Shown piece after piece: positions 1 to 6,779 of a stretch of 11,036 bases of DNA (position 1 is the stretch's first letter; the number at the start of each line of letters is the position of its first letter). Under the pieces are notes generated by a model. It was given only the letters and a program-made list of their open reading frames with translations. It ran no database searches and had not been told where the DNA came from. Source of the DNA: JAOTYV01 sp041557595 (lineage in GTDB: Bacteria > Pseudomonadota > Alphaproteobacteria > UBA8366); assembly GCA_041557595.1 (NCBI GenBank), contig JBFFGE010000156.1:1-11036 (forward strand). The letters are read 5' to 3'. A program made the translations under genes and the position numbers.

Positions 1-114
1 ACGCATATGTATAATTGGCATCGACCCCATGGCGGAATAAAAGACAAGACGCCAATCAGTCGACTCCGGATCAACCGGGACAACCTGTTGAGGCTCCACA
101 GCTAGCGGTCGGCG
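1..114. other. Non-coding left edge downstream of recO
   Basis: This is the sequence beyond the recO stop codon. I see no convincing gene on either strand and no hairpin followed by a T-run that would end the recO transcript. A perfect TATAAT sits at 10-15 on the plus strand, but its -35 partner would lie outside the window. The only ATG shortly downstream (29-31) opens a three-codon frame, so the match may be chance. Confidence 0.5.
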
Positions 115-849
115 TTATTCGCTTTCCGCCGATGACTTGCGGCGCAGGCGGTCCTGCAACCGCGACCGCGGCTCGGGAAGTTTGCGGCGGTGCGGGGCGA
201 ACAGGTGCCGGTCGAGGAAATACCCGGTCAGCGCAAGCCCGTCCGCCACCGCCGTATCGCACGCCGGACCGCCGTTGCTCAGGAACGCCGGCAATCGGAG
301 CAACCGGTCGCGGTACGGCTCGGCCGCGGCGACCGAGACCGCCCGACCGCTCTTCGGCGAAACATAGGCAAGGTCCTCGGTCGCGCCGGTGACCGCGCAG
401 TGGCCGAGATCGAGACCGAAGCCGAGATCGGCAAGCAGGGTCAGTTCCCACGCCACATACTTCGCGGGCCACCCGTCTTCATTGAGGACTCCAAAGAAAT
501 CCGACAGGTCGTTGTAAATGCTTTCGCATGGCTCCCGCTCCGGAAGGGTCGCATCGACGATACCGCAGGCCGAGCTGAGCGCCGCCAGCCGTCCCGGATC
601 GTCAAACCAATGCGCCGCCGGGCTCTCCAGCAGCTCGACGACATAAGCGCCGAGATGGTCTTCCAGACGGGCCCGCCATGTCGCCGCGACCCGATTGCTC
701 GGCTGCACGGTGCTTCGATGGCGCCGAGACGCGCCGCCGCGCACAAGCCCGGCATGTCGGCCATGCGTCTCGGTCAGGATCGAGACGACCGCCGCCGCCT
801 CGCCATGCCGCCGCGCGGACAACACTATTCCGGTGTCGGACCATTCCAT
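115..849 (-). CDS. recO: DNA repair protein RecO
   Basis: RecO is a recombination mediator of the RecF pathway. It anneals complementary DNA strands and helps load RecA onto SSB-coated single strands. The 244-residue product begins MEWSDTGIVLSARRHGE, the usual start of the N-terminal OB fold (roughly residues 1-80). The helical C-terminal domain has the alphaproteobacterial pattern with CAVTG, LAYVSPKSGRAVS and PYRDRLLRLP. Only a single Cys lies where some RecO proteins carry a zinc finger. Length fits the family and the gene looks intact, ending in TAA. It follows era by 65 bases in the same direction, as in many alphaproteobacteria. No clear Shine-Dalgarno precedes the ATG; a 14-bp palindrome (855-868) occupies that place instead, which may limit initiation or make recO depend on translation arriving from era. 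Identity is strong from sequence and context together. Confidence 0.95.
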   Translation of the reverse strand: MEWSDTGIVLSARRHGEAAAVVSILTETHGRHAGLVRGGASRRHRSTVQPSNRVAATWRARLEDHLGAYVVELLESPAAHWFDDPGRLAALSSACGIVDATLPEREPCESIYNDLSDFFGVLNEDGWPAKYVAWELTLLADLGFGLDLGHCAVTGATEDLAYVSPKSGRAVSVAAAEPYRDRLLRLPAFLSNGGPACDTAVADGLALTGYFLDRHLFAPHRRKLPEPRSRLQDRLRRKSSAESE

Positions 850-854
850 AGTTT

Positions 855-868
855 ATCTACTAGTAGAT
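855..868. repeat. 14-bp perfect palindrome before recO
   Basis: ATCTACTAGTAGAT is a perfect palindrome lying six bases upstream of the recO start codon. As RNA it could fold to a 5-bp stem with a CUAG loop over the ribosome-binding position. Its 12-base core recurs inside era at 1531-1542. It could also be a protein-binding site; the sequence alone does not decide. Confidence 0.6.
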
Positions 869-914
869 TATTACGCGCCGCCAAACGGCCCGCTACGAGC
901 CAATTTGCATCGGC

Positions 915-1835
915 TCACGCATTATAGTCCAGGCCCCAGGCCCGGAAGTGGCTGCGATCCTCGCTCCATTTCTCGCGTACCTTGACGTGCAGAAAGAGAT
1001 GGACCGCGCATCCGAGTATTTCAGTCAACTCCCCTCGCGCCGCCGCGCCCACCCGCTTTATCAGAGCCCCACCCTTGCCGAGGATGATCGGCTTCTGACT
1101 GTCGCGCTGGACATAGATCGTCTGCATGATCTTGACGCTGCCGTCGCGGAAAGTCTCCCAGGAATCGGTATCCACGGCGACCGCATAGGGCACTTCCTGA
1201 TGGGTCAGGTTGAAGAGCTGCTCCCGTGTCACCTCCGCCGCCAACAAGCGCTGCGGCAGATCGGAAATCTGGTCTTCCGGATAGTGCCAGATACCCGGCG
1301 GCACCCGCCGCGCCAGAAAATCCACGAAATCGTCAACGCCATCGCCATTGAGTGCGGATACCATGAAAGTATCGCTGAAGAGGCCGTCCTCGTTGAGCCT
1401 GGCGCTCAGGGAAAGCAACGTCTCCCGCCGCACCTGATCGATCTTGTTGAGCACCAGCACCGCCTCGCGTCCATTCTTCTTGAGCCCCTCGACGATGCGC
1501 CGCGTGTTCGCGTCCTGGCCGCGCTCACTATCTACTAGTAGACAAACCACATCCGCATCCGACGCGCCCTGCCAGGCCGCCGCGACCATCGCCCGGTCGA
1601 GCCGCCGTTTCGGCTGAAAGATGCCGGGCGTATCGACCAGCACGATCTGGCTGGCGTCATGCAATGCGATCCCGAGTATTCGGCTGCGGGTCGTCTGCAC
1701 CTTGGGTGACACGATGGTGACCTTCGAGCCGACCAAACGATTGATCAGGGTCGACTTGCCGACATTGGGCGCGCCGAGGACGGCGACGAAACCGAATCGC
1801 GAGTCTTCGGCAAGGGGTTCAGGCATCTTTTCCAA
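915..1835 (-). CDS. era: GTPase Era
   Basis: Era is an essential GTPase that binds the 3' end of 16S rRNA and assists maturation of the small ribosomal subunit. The 306-residue product has the G1 motif GAPNVGKS (21-28), the TT of the G2 loop (48-49), G3 DTPG (68-71), G4 NKID (130-133) and a G5-like VSAL. A C-terminal KH domain has the RNA-binding loop ILGKGGALIKRVG. Everything needed for function is visible. The ATG at 1835 lies inside the end of rnc, giving a 17-base overlap; a second in-frame ATG (residue 4, position 1826) is an equally possible start. Overlap with rnc implies coupled translation, and the pair is a common arrangement linking rRNA cleavage to 30S assembly. Residues 99-101 use the codons CTA CTA GTA, unusual in this GC-rich sequence, because the palindrome at 1531-1542 lies there. 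Confidence 0.97.
   Translation of the reverse strand: MEKMPEPLAEDSRFGFVAVLGAPNVGKSTLINRLVGSKVTIVSPKVQTTRSRILGIALHDASQIVLVDTPGIFQPKRRLDRAMVAAAWQGASDADVVCLLVDSERGQDANTRRIVEGLKKNGREAVLVLNKIDQVRRETLLSLSARLNEDGLFSDTFMVSALNGDGVDDFVDFLARRVPPGIWHYPEDQISDLPQRLLAAEVTREQLFNLTHQEVPYAVAVDTDSWETFRDGSVKIMQTIYVQRDSQKPIILGKGGALIKRVGAAARGELTEILGCAVHLFLHVKVREKWSEDRSHFRAWGLDYNA
1531..1542. repeat. 12-bp palindrome inside era, second copy
   Basis: TCTACTAGTAGA, identical to the core of the palindrome before recO, lies about 675 bp from the first copy. It encodes the end of a beta strand in the Era G domain (LLVD) with A/T-ending codons unlike its surroundings. I see no third copy in the window. Confidence 0.6.
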
Positions 1836-2490
1836 TCCGTTGCAGCAGGCCTACCGCGGCCGCCTGTTCGGCCAGGCGTTTCGATGCGCCCGTACCTTGC
1901 TCCGGCGCTTGGCCGTCGACCTCGACCGAGACGGTGAATTCCGGCGCATGGTCCGGCCCGGTCCGGCCCACCATCCGATATACCGGCAGCGGCCGGCCGC
2001 TGCCCTGGGCCCATTCCTGCAAGGCGGTCTTGGCGTCCCGGGGCGGCTCCGTCGCGGCGGCCAGGCGTTCCGCCCAATGGCGCTGGATAAAGCCGCGCGC
2101 GGCCTCCAACCCCCCATCCTGATAGAGCGCGCCGATAATCGCCTCGCAGACATCCGCCAGGATCGTGTCGTTATCCCGCCCGCCGCAGTCTTCCTCGCTG
2201 CGGCTCAGCCGGATGTACTGGCCAAGACCGAGGCCGCGGGCAGCCTCCGCGAGGGTTTCGCGGCGAACCAGGCCGGCCAGCCGGCGGGCCAGCGCCCCTT
2301 CGTTTTCAGCCGGAAACGCGGCCATCAGCATGTCCGTGACGACCAGGCCGAGCACCCGGTCGCCGAGAAATTCCAATCGCTCATAGCCGAGGTCGCCGGT
2401 CGGCGCGGCGCTGCGATGCAGCAGGGCCCGGCGCAGCAAGGCCGGGTCCGCGAATTCATGATCCAGTATGGTCGCAACTGTGACGCTCAT
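1819..2490 (-). CDS. rnc: Ribonuclease III
   Basis: RNase III cleaves double-stranded RNA, including the rRNA precursor and regulatory RNA duplexes. The 223-residue protein has the catalytic domain signature ERLEFLGDRVL at 37-47, with the expected metal ligands E40, D44, D113 and E116 (the last two in ILADVCEAIIGALY). A C-terminal double-stranded RNA-binding domain spans roughly 156-221 (DAKTALQEWAQ to KRLAEQAAAVGLLQRI). Length is typical. The ATG has a good ribosome-binding sequence (GAGG, six bases upstream). The gene sits between lepB and era in the same direction, a widely conserved neighbourhood. A GC-rich hairpin directly upstream (2506-2529) could be a self-cleavage target, as E. coli RNase III cuts its own leader, but that is inference. 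Confidence 0.97.
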   Translation of the reverse strand: MSVTVATILDHEFADPALLRRALLHRSAAPTGDLGYERLEFLGDRVLGLVVTDMLMAAFPAENEGALARRLAGLVRRETLAEAARGLGLGQYIRLSRSEEDCGGRDNDTILADVCEAIIGALYQDGGLEAARGFIQRHWAERLAAATEPPRDAKTALQEWAQGSGRPLPVYRMVGRTGPDHAPEFTVSVEVDGQAPEQGTGASKRLAEQAAAVGLLQRIGKDA

Positions 2491-2505
2491 CGCACCTCGG
2501 TCACC

Positions 2506-2529
2506 CCCCGCGCCGGCAGCAACGCGGGG
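2506..2529 (-). promoter_or_regulatory. GC-rich hairpin in the rnc leader
   Basis: Arms CCCCGCG and CGCGGGG (7 bp, perfect) flank a 10-base loop within the 108-base gap between lepB and rnc, ending about 15 bases before the rnc ATG. There is no following T-run, so it is not a standard terminator. It might be an RNase III target or an RNA-stability element. The pairing is seen; the role is guesswork. Confidence 0.35.
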
Positions 2530-2598
2530 CCGGCAATGACTCTAGGGCGACTCGTCGCGCACGCAATGCCCCGGCCGGGAACGCGCGCCCGCCAGGTC

Positions 2599-3417
2599 TC
2601 AATTGATCCCATTGAACAGGCGGCCATAGCGGATCGCGAACGGCCATTTCCACACTTCCCATATCCTGGCGGCGCAGCGGTTGTTGGGATCGCATTTTGC
2701 CGAGAAAAACAGGACTTCGGCGCGGCCGACATAGTTCACGAACGGCACGAACCCGACTGCCGGCGCCCGGCTGTCCAGCGAATTGTCGCGGTTGTCGCCC
2801 ATCATGAAAAAATGGCCTTCGGGAACGGTGAATTCCTTGGTGTTATCGAGACTGCCATTGTCCTGATCCGCCTCGATCACGTAGTAGGACTTACCGTTGG
2901 GCAACGTTTCCACATAGCGCGGGACCGGAAAAGCCACGCCGGACCGGGTCTGCAGCGAATAATCCTCGACGCGCCGGCGGCTCACCTGCTTTCCGTTAAT
3001 GGACAGGATGCCCCGCTCGACCTGAATCCGGTCGCCGGGCAGGCCGATAACGCGCTTGATATAATCGGTGCTGTTGTCGGACGGCAGCTTGAAGATCGCG
3101 ACATCGCCGCGTTCCGGCGGGTCCGCAAGGATGCGGCCGTCGAACAGGGGCGGGCTGAAGGGAATCGAATACCGGCTATATCCGTAGGAAAATTTCGAGA
3201 CAAACAGATAATCCCCGACCAACAGGGTCGGAATCATCGATCCGGACGGGATATTGAAGGGCTCATACGCGACGGTCCGCACAAAGAGGGCGATCAACAC
3301 TGCGTATACGACGGTCTTGATCGTTTCGACGACGCCGCCGGACGATTCCGGCGACGCGTCGGAGGCCGCGCTGCCCTCTTCTTGTCCTTGCTCGTTGCCG
3401 GCATTATTCGAAGCCAT
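2599..3417 (-). CDS. lepB: Signal peptidase I
   Basis: LepB is the inner-membrane peptidase that removes signal peptides from exported proteins. I start it at the ATG at 3417 (272 residues), because the longer frame beginning with TTG at 3480 would use the -35 element of the promoter as its start codon, and GGCGGA precedes this ATG. A polar N-terminus leads into one membrane segment (about 29-50), followed by the catalytic-serine box NIPSGSMIPTLLVGD (Ser60), the catalytic-lysine box YIKRVIGLPGD (Lys121) and the conserved FFMMGDNRDNSLDSR. All family boxes are intact and the length is normal for alphaproteobacteria. It leads a minus-strand series with rnc, era and recO. In many relatives acpS lies just upstream; here that position is taken by oppositely oriented genes, and lepB has its own promoter. 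Confidence 0.96.
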   Translation of the reverse strand: MASNNAGNEQGQEEGSAASDASPESSGGVVETIKTVVYAVLIALFVRTVAYEPFNIPSGSMIPTLLVGDYLFVSKFSYGYSRYSIPFSPPLFDGRILADPPERGDVAIFKLPSDNSTDYIKRVIGLPGDRIQVERGILSINGKQVSRRRVEDYSLQTRSGVAFPVPRYVETLPNGKSYYVIEADQDNGSLDNTKEFTVPEGHFFMMGDNRDNSLDSRAPAVGFVPFVNYVGRAEVLFFSAKCDPNNRCAARIWEVWKWPFAIRYGRLFNGIN

Positions 3418-3451
3418 CGCGTTCCGCCTTACCGCCGAATGGGAAGGCGCA

Positions 3452-3480
3452 CATATGGGCGGCGAGCCTGTTCGTGTCAA
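3452..3480 (-). promoter_or_regulatory. Sigma-70 type promoter for lepB
   Basis: On the minus strand a perfect -35 TTGACA (3480-3475) is followed after 17 bases by a -10-like CATATG (3457-3452). Transcription would begin near 3445, leaving a leader of about 28 bases before the lepB ATG. The -35 and spacing are ideal; the -10 is weak. Confidence 0.6.
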
Positions 3481-3495
3481 GTCGCGTCGCCAGCC

Positions 3496-3525
3496 TTGCC
3501 CATCGACTGGCCTCCCCCCTATGGT
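3496..3525 (+). promoter_or_regulatory. Candidate promoter for the amidohydrolase gene
   Basis: TTGCCC (3496-3501) and TATGGT (3520-3525) are separated by 18 bases, and the start codon lies 26 bases downstream. It stands back to back with the lepB promoter, so the short divergent region could carry shared regulation. Both boxes are imperfect. Confidence 0.4.
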
Positions 3526-3551
3526 GTGGCGGAATCGGGAAGTTTGGCATC

Positions 3552-5225
3552 ATGCATGACCTATTGATCCGTGGCGCGCACTTACTGGACGGCCTCGGCG
3601 GCCCGCCGGTCGCGGCCGACCTGGCGGTCAGCGACGGCAGGATCGCGGAAGTCGGCCGCGTTTCCGCGCCGGCACAGGAGACGGTGGAGGCCGGCGGTTT
3701 GACGCTGGCGCCCGGCATCATCGACGTCCACACCCATTACGACGCGCAGCTTACCTGGGAGGCGCGCTGTTCGCCGTCGCCGGCGCTCGGGGTAACCACG
3801 GTGGTCATCGGCAATTGCGGCTTCTGCATCACGCCGAACCGCCCGGCCGTGCGCGACATGCTGATCCGAAACCTGTCCGAGGTGGAGGGAATGTCGCTGG
3901 CCGCGCTCGAAGCGGGGATCGATTGGCAATTCGAGAGCTTCGGCGACTATATGGATCACCTCGAACGCCGGGGTGCGGTCCCCAATGTCGCGGCATTCTA
4001 TGGCCATTCAAGCCTGCGCTGCGTCGTCATGGGCGAAGACGCGTCGAAACGCCCCGCCACTGCGAACGAACTGGATCAAATGGCCGGCATGCTGCGCGAC
4101 GGGCTGGACGCCGGCGCCATCGGCTTCGCCTCCTCGACCTTCGAAAACCACAAGGGCCATGGCGGCGTGCCGATGCCGTCCCGGCTCGCCGAGGAAACCG
4201 AATTCGAACGCCTGATCGACGTGCTCGGCGCCCATGGCCGGGGCCTGTTCATGGTCACCGCCGGCCAGCGCACGACGGTCGATACGCTGGCAGGATACGC
4301 CCGGCGGTCCGGCCGGCCGATGGTCTATGCCGCCCTGCTGCACAATGAACAGGTGCCCGAATACACGCACGCCATCCTGGATGACTGCCGCGCCGCGCGC
4401 GAAGCCGGGCTGCGGATCTACGGCCAGGTGTCGTGCCAGCCGCTCAGCATGACCTTTACCCTGGACGGCGCCTATCCGATGTACGGCGTCCACCCCTGGA
4501 GCGACCTGCCGATCGACGATCCGGCGGCGCTGCGCACAGCCTTTGCCGACGGCGAATTCCGGGCAGCCCTGCGCGACAGCCTCGCCACGCCGGCCGGCAG
4601 CCGGATTTTCAACGGCGATTGGTCGCGCGTGGAAATCGCTGCCTCGCCGACCCATCCGGAGCTGGAGGGCCGTACCGTCACGGCGCTGGCCAAGGACCGG
4701 GGTGTTGATCCGCTCGATCTGTTTCTCGACCTCGCCCTCTCGGAAGAATTGGCGACCGTCTACAACGCCAAATTGCTCAATGTCATCGACGAAGATGTGG
4801 CGGCGATGCTGCGCCACCCGGATAGCCTGATCAGCCTTTCCGATGCGGGGGCGCATCTCACCTTCTTTTGCGATGCCGGATACGGCCTCTACTTGCTCGG
4901 CCGATGGGTACGGGAAAAAAACTGTTTCACACTGGGAGAAGCGGTCCGGGAACTGACCAGCCGGCCGGCCGAGGTCTATGGCATTCGGGACCGCGGCCGG
5001 CTGGTACCGGGCGCGTGGGCCGATATGATTCTGTTCGATCCCGCGACGGTCGGCATCGGCGGCGCGGAACGGGTCGCGGACCTGCCCGCCGGGCAAAGCC
5101 GGTACATTCGCCGCCCTGCCGGGATGCATGGCGTCTGGGTGAACGGCGTCCAGGTGCATGACGGCGCCGACTATTGCGATCACGACCGCGCACCGGGGCA
5201 TATTTTACGCGATTTCTCGGCCTGA
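3552..5225 (+). CDS. Amidohydrolase, N-acyl-D-amino-acid deacylase family
   Basis: This is a 557-residue metal-dependent hydrolase of the amidohydrolase superfamily, closest in style to the N-acyl-D-amino-acid deacylases. An N-terminal beta-sandwich (LLIRGAHLLDG, DGRIAEVG) leads to the first metal box GIIDVHTHYDAQ (His60, His62) and then GNCGF (Cys89), the Cys that binds zinc in D-aminoacylase. Later come LLHNE (His264) and LSDAGAHL (Asp431, His435), where the superfamily keeps its catalytic Asp. The stretch where classical D-aminoacylases have a THxR-type histidine reads GLFMVTAGQR instead. That is typical of a large, mostly uncharacterised subgroup, so the substrate is unknown and a D-amino-acid role should not be assumed. 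The ATG at 3552 was chosen because the family N-terminus starts there and GGGAAG precedes it by nine bases. mtgA follows after 31 bases, so the two are probably cotranscribed. Confidence 0.85.
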   Translation: MHDLLIRGAHLLDGLGGPPVAADLAVSDGRIAEVGRVSAPAQETVEAGGLTLAPGIIDVHTHYDAQLTWEARCSPSPALGVTTVVIGNCGFCITPNRPAVRDMLIRNLSEVEGMSLAALEAGIDWQFESFGDYMDHLERRGAVPNVAAFYGHSSLRCVVMGEDASKRPATANELDQMAGMLRDGLDAGAIGFASSTFENHKGHGGVPMPSRLAEETEFERLIDVLGAHGRGLFMVTAGQRTTVDTLAGYARRSGRPMVYAALLHNEQVPEYTHAILDDCRAAREAGLRIYGQVSCQPLSMTFTLDGAYPMYGVHPWSDLPIDDPAALRTAFADGEFRAALRDSLATPAGSRIFNGDWSRVEIAASPTHPELEGRTVTALAKDRGVDPLDLFLDLALSEELATVYNAKLLNVIDEDVAAMLRHPDSLISLSDAGAHLTFFCDAGYGLYLLGRWVREKNCFTLGEAVRELTSRPAEVYGIRDRGRLVPGAWADMILFDPATVGIGGAERVADLPAGQSRYIRRPAGMHGVWVNGVQVHDGADYCDHDRAPGHILRDFSA

Positions 5226-5256
5226 CGCGGAACGGATCGGGCGGAGGCAGGGCAAC

Positions 5257-5952
5257 GTGGCGTATCGAAAAACCAGCCTCTTCGGCAAGCTTGCCAAGCT
5301 CACGCTTTTTCTTTTGATCGTCGTGATCGTCACGCCGTTGCTGCTGACGATTTTATACCGGGCGGTACCGCCGCCGATCACGCCGCTGATGGTGATCCGC
5401 CTGTTCGAAGGCGAAGGCATCAAAAAAGACTGGGTGCCCCTCAGCCGTATTTCACCGCACGCGATCCGGGCCGTGCTCGCGCTCGAGGACACGCGCTTCT
5501 GCCTGCATAACGGCGTCGACTGGGAACAGGTCCAGGATGCCGTCGCCGACCGCCTGCAAGGCGGCCGATTGCGCGGCGCCAGTACGATCTCCATGCAGAC
5601 CGCGAAAAACCTGTTCCTGTGGCCCGGGCGCACCTATCTGCGCAAGGCGATCGAGGCGCCGCTCACCTTCCTGATCGAATGGGCCTGGGACAAGCGCCGT
5701 ATCATGGAAATTTATATGAACGTGGTCGAATGGGGACCCGGCATCTACGGCATCGAGGCGGCGGCGCGGGCCTACTTCCAGAAGCCGGCGGCCAGGCTCA
5801 CGAAATGGGAATCGGGGTTGCTCGCCGCGGTTCTGCCCAACCCGCGCAAACGGTCGCCGCGCCGCGCAACCGCTTTCCTGCGCGATCGCGCCGGCACCGC
5901 CATGGCGCGCAGTGCGATACTGGGGCCCTATATCAAATGCGTTGAAAAGTAG
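5257..5952 (+). CDS. mtgA: Monofunctional biosynthetic peptidoglycan transglycosylase
   Basis: MtgA polymerises lipid II into glycan strands at the outer face of the inner membrane, without a transpeptidase domain. The GTG at 5257 is chosen as start because GGAGG lies nine bases upstream and the frame above it overlaps the preceding gene. The 231-residue product has one N-terminal membrane anchor (about 12-34) and the GT51 motifs in order: ALEDTRFCLHNGVDW with catalytic Glu77, GASTISMQTAKNLFLWPGR, then KRRIMEIYMNVVEWG and GIYGIEAAARAYF. The family usually reads EDxxFxxHxGxD, which is met. Length matches the family and no penicillin-binding domain follows. It lies 31 bases after the amidohydrolase gene; that link may simply be shared transcription. 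Confidence 0.95.
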   Translation: MAYRKTSLFGKLAKLTLFLLIVVIVTPLLLTILYRAVPPPITPLMVIRLFEGEGIKKDWVPLSRISPHAIRAVLALEDTRFCLHNGVDWEQVQDAVADRLQGGRLRGASTISMQTAKNLFLWPGRTYLRKAIEAPLTFLIEWAWDKRRIMEIYMNVVEWGPGIYGIEAAARAYFQKPAARLTKWESGLLAAVLPNPRKRSPRRATAFLRDRAGTAMARSAILGPYIKCVEK

Positions 5953-6034
5953 ATGCGCGCTCCCTGCGCCCCGGACGGCCGACGCGCAGCGCTATTTTCG
6001 AGCAACGGATGTACTCCGCAATAGCCACGGCCAA

Positions 6035-6055
6035 TGCCAAGTTGTCACCTTGGCA
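6035..6055. repeat. Inverted repeat, 7-bp arms
   Basis: TGCCAAG and CTTGGCA are perfect complements around a 7-base centre. This could be an RNA hairpin in the leader of the downstream gene or an operator-like dyad for a dimeric regulator. No T-run follows, so it is not a classical terminator. Confidence 0.5.
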
Positions 6056-6084
6056 GTACAGAACTGGCAGCCTCACTGCTGTAC
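6056..6084. repeat. Second inverted repeat adjoining the first
   Basis: GTACA (6056-6060) pairs with TGTAC (6080-6084), and inside it GCAG (6067-6070) pairs with CTGC (6076-6079), leaving a bulge on the 5' side. It begins at the base after the previous dyad, so the two may form one tandem-hairpin leader. Confidence 0.35.
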
Positions 6085-6156
6085 CTTCAGATTCGGTTCG
6101 CACCAAGAACACAAGAAATTCCCGCACACCGGGTGGTCGAACCGGAGGGGAACGCC

Positions 6157-6654
6157 ATGGGAAAATCAGCCGCGATAGCGGCATTTCTGCTGTTGTTTAT
6201 GCAGGGCGCGGCGATGGCGGATTTTCTGCGTGGCCGGGACGCCTTTCTCCAGGGGCACTATCTGGAGGCTTTCAGGATTTTTCAAATCGCGGCGCATACC
6301 GGCGACGCGAAATCGCAGATCGGACTCGGCCTCATGCATACCTGGGGTAAAGGGACGACAAGAAATTACATCGAGGCGTATCGATGGTTCGACCGGGTCG
6401 CGACGGGCTCGGAGCCAATCCATCGGGTGGTTCGCATCTTGGCACGCACCAACCGCGACTATCTCGCCAAACGAATGTCCGCCGCTACGCTCGCCGACGC
6501 AAAAACGATCGCCGCCCTTAGTTCCATGAACGACAACGCGGCTCCCGATACCGACCTGGCGGTTTCGACCGCCGTCATCCGCCTGACCGTCCTGCGAGCG
6601 CAATTCATACCGGCGCTGCAACGGGATCTGACGGCGCTCGCCACTGTGGAATAG
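6157..6654 (+). CDS. Small secreted Sel1/TPR-like repeat protein
   Basis: This is a 165-residue protein with a clear Sec signal peptide: a short basic start, a hydrophobic core (about 5-18) and a likely cut after AMA at about residue 21. It is therefore predicted to be periplasmic or secreted. Next come a TPR-like helix pair (GRDAFLQGHYLEAFRIFQIA) and a Sel1-type repeat (DAKSQIGLGLMHTWGKG followed by NYIEAYRWFDRVA). Such repeats usually mediate protein-protein contacts. The rest is helical and unrecognised. The start at 6157 is fixed by the signal peptide and by GGAGGGG seven bases upstream; a longer frame from 6034 would bury the signal. It follows mtgA by 204 bases and precedes the slipin gene by 125. 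No specific function can be assigned. Confidence 0.8.
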   Translation: MGKSAAIAAFLLLFMQGAAMADFLRGRDAFLQGHYLEAFRIFQIAAHTGDAKSQIGLGLMHTWGKGTTRNYIEAYRWFDRVATGSEPIHRVVRILARTNRDYLAKRMSAATLADAKTIAALSSMNDNAAPDTDLAVSTAVIRLTVLRAQFIPALQRDLTALATVE

Positions 6655-6779
6655 CGGTCGGCGACGGCGATGGCCGCACAATCTATCGGACGCCGCGCGC
6701 TCCCTGTATGATGCGCCATGCCCGCCGGCGCAACGTCCGGCCATGGTATTGCGAGTCACATCCACGGGAATTGCATTCG

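Larger units (their letters stand above)
5953..6156 (+). other. Intergenic region between mtgA and the Sel1 gene
   Basis: These 204 bases hold no convincing gene. They look less GC-rich than the flanking genes by eye. They contain two adjacent inverted repeats (6035-6055 and 6056-6084), and a 12-mer GCGCGCTCCCTG right after the mtgA stop that recurs at 6695-6706. I found no convincing promoter, although one probably exists for the downstream gene. Confidence 0.5.

Noticed and set aside
3418..3480. Extended LepB N-terminus starting at the TTG at 3480
   Set aside because: That TTG is the first triplet of the TTGACA promoter element, and the ATG at 3417 has a ribosome-binding sequence and a normal LepB N-terminus.
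1621..3567. 648-codon plus-strand open frame
   Set aside because: It lies antisense to era, rnc and lepB, all firmly identified, and looks like a GC-rich shadow frame with no recognisable domain.
4008..5201. 397-codon minus-strand open frame
   Set aside because: It is antisense to the amidohydrolase and has no family features; long antisense frames are common at this GC content.
6523..6567. NDNAAPDTDLAV, resembling an alphaproteobacterial tmRNA tag (ANDN...)
   Set aside because: It is in frame inside the Sel1-repeat gene, has no stop codon after it, and no tmRNA-like acceptor ends flank it.
6684..6712. Promoter for the slipin gene using TATGAT at 6707-6712
   Set aside because: The -10-like hexamer is reasonable, but the -35 position (TATCGG) is poor and no other evidence supports it.
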